NCBI GenBank assembly: GCA_900768785.1 | Contig: CAAGEG010000166.1 | Coordinates: 1-15,855, forward strand | Source: an uncultured Prevotella sp. | GTDB taxonomy: Bacteria; Bacteroidota; Bacteroidia; Bacteroidales; Bacteroidaceae | Direction of reading: 5' to 3' | Length of the DNA stretch: 15,855 nucleotides | Shown here: piece after piece, positions 14,240 through 15,855 of the stretch | Layout of the letters: every line of letters begins with the position of its first letter | Numbering within the stretch: the first letter of the stretch is position 1 | Notes under the pieces: generated by a model | What the model saw: the letters and a program-made list of their open reading frames with translations, nothing else | Database searches by the model: none | What the model was told of the DNA's origin: nothing | Translations under genes and position numbers: made by a program

Positions 14240-15481
14240 ATGTCAGCTAACAAACAACAAGACAGCCACAGACCGCCATCGGATGGCGGCATGGCAAAGG
14301 AAGAATTTATCCGAGTGGGGACAACGCTCTACAAGATTGTGGAGCAGCCCAAACTGAACGGAGGGTATGTAAGGAAACGCATCGCATGGAACAACGAGAC
14401 CCTGCGCCAAGACTATGGCAAGGACTATATCGGCAGCGTTCCCAAGTATGACGGCTTCTGCACCGTACCCGAACATTTGAACTATCGCCCCATAGTAGGC
14501 AAGTTCCTTAACCTCTATGAGCCGATAGACCATGTACCAAAGGAGGGCGATTTTTCGCATATCCAATCATTGGTGCGCCACATCTTCGGTGAACAATACG
14601 AGTTGGGAATGGACTATCTCCAACTGCTATACCTGCAACCCGTCCAAAAGTTGCCTATCCTGCTGTTGGTATCGGAAGAACGCAACACAGGCAAAAGCAC
14701 ATTTCTGAACTTCCTGAAACTTCTCTTTCAGAACAATGTAACCTTTAACACCAACGAGGACTTCCGCAGCCAATTCAATTCCGATTGGGCCGGCAAACTC
14801 CTTATCGTGGTGGACGAAGTGCTGCTCAACCGCAGGGAGGACAGCGAGAGGTTGAAGAATCTCAGTACCACACTATCCTACAAGGTGGAAGCCAAAGGCA
14901 AAGACCGTGACGAGATAGCGTTCTTCGCCAAGTTCGTACTATGTTCCAACAACGAGTATCTGCCCGTAATCATAGACGCAGGAGAAACACGCTATTGGGT
15001 ACGCAAGATAGACCGCTTGCAGTCCGATGATACCGACTTCCTGCAAAAGCTGAAAGCGGAGATACCCGCTTTTCTCCATTTCCTGCAATACAGACAGCTA
15101 TCCACCGAAAAAGAAAGCCGTATGTGGTTTGCCCCATCGCTTCTGCATACCGAAGCCTTGCAGAAGATAATCCGCAGCAACCGCAACCGATTGGAGATAG
15201 AGATGCACGAACTGATACTTGACATCATGGAGAGTGTCGGCACGGACACCTTCTCGTTCTGCTATAACGACATCCTTCTTTTGTTGGCTCAATCGCAGAT
15301 AAAAGCGGAGAGACACCAAGTAAGAAAGGTTTTACAGGAGTGCTGGAAATTGACACCTGCACACAACACCCTCACTTATACCACCTATCAAGTGGGCTAC
15401 AGCCGTGAATGCCATTACTCTCCCGTCAAGAGGACAGGGAGGTATTACACTGTCACGAAAGAGTTTTTGAAAACACTCTAA
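14240..15481 (+). CDS. SF3-type helicase / DUF5906-family replication protein
   Basis: A 413-residue protein with an SF3-helicase-type ATPase core: Walker A SEERNTGKS (145-153), Walker B LLIVVDE (187-193), motif C with FVLCSNN (232-238) and a downstream arginine in GETRYWVRK (R251). This arrangement matches the DUF5906 family of primase-associated helicases found in mobile elements and phages. The N-terminal 120 residues lack a visible polymerase or primase motif; the last 130 residues probably contain winged-helix-like DNA-binding folds. The start is ATG 14240; an in-frame TTG at 14234 precedes it but ATG is favoured. With the CHC2 primase gene downstream it suggests the excised element has its own replication functions. 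Confidence 0.85.
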   Translation: MSANKQQDSHRPPSDGGMAKEEFIRVGTTLYKIVEQPKLNGGYVRKRIAWNNETLRQDYGKDYIGSVPKYDGFCTVPEHLNYRPIVGKFLNLYEPIDHVPKEGDFSHIQSLVRHIFGEQYELGMDYLQLLYLQPVQKLPILLLVSEERNTGKSTFLNFLKLLFQNNVTFNTNEDFRSQFNSDWAGKLLIVVDEVLLNRREDSERLKNLSTTLSYKVEAKGKDRDEIAFFAKFVLCSNNEYLPVIIDAGETRYWVRKIDRLQSDDTDFLQKLKAEIPAFLHFLQYRQLSTEKESRMWFAPSLLHTEALQKIIRSNRNRLEIEMHELILDIMESVGTDTFSFCYNDILLLLAQSQIKAERHQVRKVLQECWKLTPAHNTLTYTTYQVGYSRECHYSPVKRTGRYYTVTKEFLKTL

Positions 15482-15484
15482 TTA

Positions 15485-15666
15485 TTTTGATGAAATGATG
15501 AATTGAGGTATAACTATATTGAAAACCAATAATATATACTCTCATCAAATCTTCATCAAAAAAGGATTACCGATGAAAAGAGAAAACAAGGCGGATATAC
15601 CATACAGGATACCGCCAATGATGTTTTTCTCTTTTGGCAGGTAGTTTTGATGAGGAAATGATGAAT
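15485..15666. repeat. TTTTGATGA...AATGATGAAT iteron-like repeats
   Basis: Copy 1 (15485-15503) TTTTGATGAAATGATGAAT and copy 3 (15645-15666) are direct repeats differing only by a GGA insertion. Copy 2 (15542-15561) is the same unit inverted, matching copy 3 at 17 of 20 positions. A weaker inverted half-unit, ATCATCAAATTATCG, lies at about 15704-15718. Confidence 0.7.
15576..15635. repeat. Nested hairpin inside the iteron pair
   Basis: AAAAGAGAAAAC (15576-15587) pairs with GTTTTTCTCTTTT (15623-15635, one bulged T), and inside it GGCGG-A-TAT (15590-15598) pairs with ATA-CCGCC (15609-15616). The centre nearly coincides with the centre of the flanking inverted iterons. The T-rich right arm would also allow it to act as a terminator or attenuator. 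Confidence 0.65.
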
Positions 15667-15751
15667 AGATATATAGTTGCAATACAAGTATTTATGCCAC
15701 TTAATCATCAAATTATCGTTTTCACCATAACAATTAAATCCTACAGAAATC

Positions 15752-15855
15752 ATGAATATCCAAGAAACTAAACAAATCAGGATTGCAGACTATCTGCAAA
15801 GTTTGGGCTATATGCCCGTAAAGCAACAAGGCAACAGCCTTTGGTATAAATCACC
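15752..15855 (+). CDS. CHC2-type DNA primase, N-terminal fragment (cut by window end)
   Basis: Only 34 complete codons are visible, beginning MNIQETKQIRIADYLQSLGY and ending GNSLWYKS. The pattern IADYLQSLGY..VKQQGNSLWYKSP is the usual lead-in to the CHC2 zinc-finger of DnaG-like primases in Bacteroides mobile elements, where the zinc ligands would come just after the window edge. The assignment rests on this lead-in and on the neighbouring helicase gene; it would correspond to the PrmN1-type primase of NBU elements. The start ATG 15752 follows a 270-base repeat-rich spacer. Confidence 0.65.
   Translation, partial: MNIQETKQIRIADYLQSLGYMPVKQQGNSLWYKS

Larger units (their letters stand above)
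15482..15751. other. Putative origin-like region between helicase and primase genes
   Basis: About 270 AT-rich bases without a gene. They contain repeated TTTTGATGA...TGATGA units and a nested long palindrome (15542-15664). Their placement between two replication genes fits an origin, but attenuation of the primase gene or an operator for autoregulation are alternatives. Confidence 0.45.
12011..15855. mobile_element. Left part of an integrative mobilizable element, NBU-like layout
   Basis: From the 3' end of mnmE the window carries integrase, RhuM-like HTH protein, SF3-type primase/helicase protein, iteron-like repeats and a CHC2-type primase start, all rightward and more GC-rich than the flanking chromosome. 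This order (int, small regulators, replication genes, then expected mob genes) resembles NBU1-type elements of Bacteroides. No relaxase or cargo is visible because the window ends first. It could also be part of a larger conjugative element or a satellite phage; the lack of phage structural genes in view does not decide this. Confidence 0.75.

Overview
The window reads as Bacteroidales chromosome with an integrated mobile element at its right end. Evidence for the phylum: several gene starts are preceded by the Bacteroidetes-type -7 box TAnnTTTG (254, 1587, 10626, 12325 and 14197 on +; 10413-10420 on -), Shine-Dalgarno sequences are not obvious, and the gene content is typical (short-form CstA, M64 peptidase, IntDOT-like tyrosine recombinase, DUF5906-type helicase, CHC2 primase). 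I cannot name the genus.

Layout. Positions 1-134 hold the start of an unidentified leftward gene in visibly GC-rich DNA, unlike the AT-rich DNA that follows. From 289 to 3957, rightward: a MmcQ/YjbR-family protein, a YjbQ-family protein, a roughly 560-base spacer without a recognisable gene, then a tight set of HPPK/FolK-like protein, secreted M64 metallopeptidase and secreted TPR protein, closed by a strong hairpin terminator (3964-4003). From 4029 to 10352 everything runs leftward: C69 dipeptidase, M23 (LytM) endopeptidase, a terminator, nadC, a small outer-membrane beta-barrel protein and cstA. The peptidases are exported and fit periplasmic or surface protein and peptidoglycan turnover; CstA is a family of peptide/pyruvate importers. 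A divergent promoter region (10353-10651) leads to mnmE, which is complete.

Right after the mnmE stop codon (12028) base composition becomes more GC-rich and a mobile-element module begins: a tyrosine recombinase, a RhuM-like helix-turn-helix protein, a terminator, an SF3-type primase/helicase protein, a nested palindromic, iteron-like region and the start of a CHC2-type primase that runs off the window. This gene order resembles NBU-type integrative mobilizable elements of Bacteroides. The recombinase probably used the 3' end of mnmE as attB, leaving the gene intact; the last codons (FCIGK, stop) are the same target used by Salmonella genomic island 1 in Proteobacteria. The far end of the element and its mobilization genes lie beyond the window.

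The most interesting parts are the mnmE-targeted integration, the paired inverted repeats in front of the integrase, and the palindrome/iteron region between the helicase and primase genes, a candidate origin for replication of the excised element.
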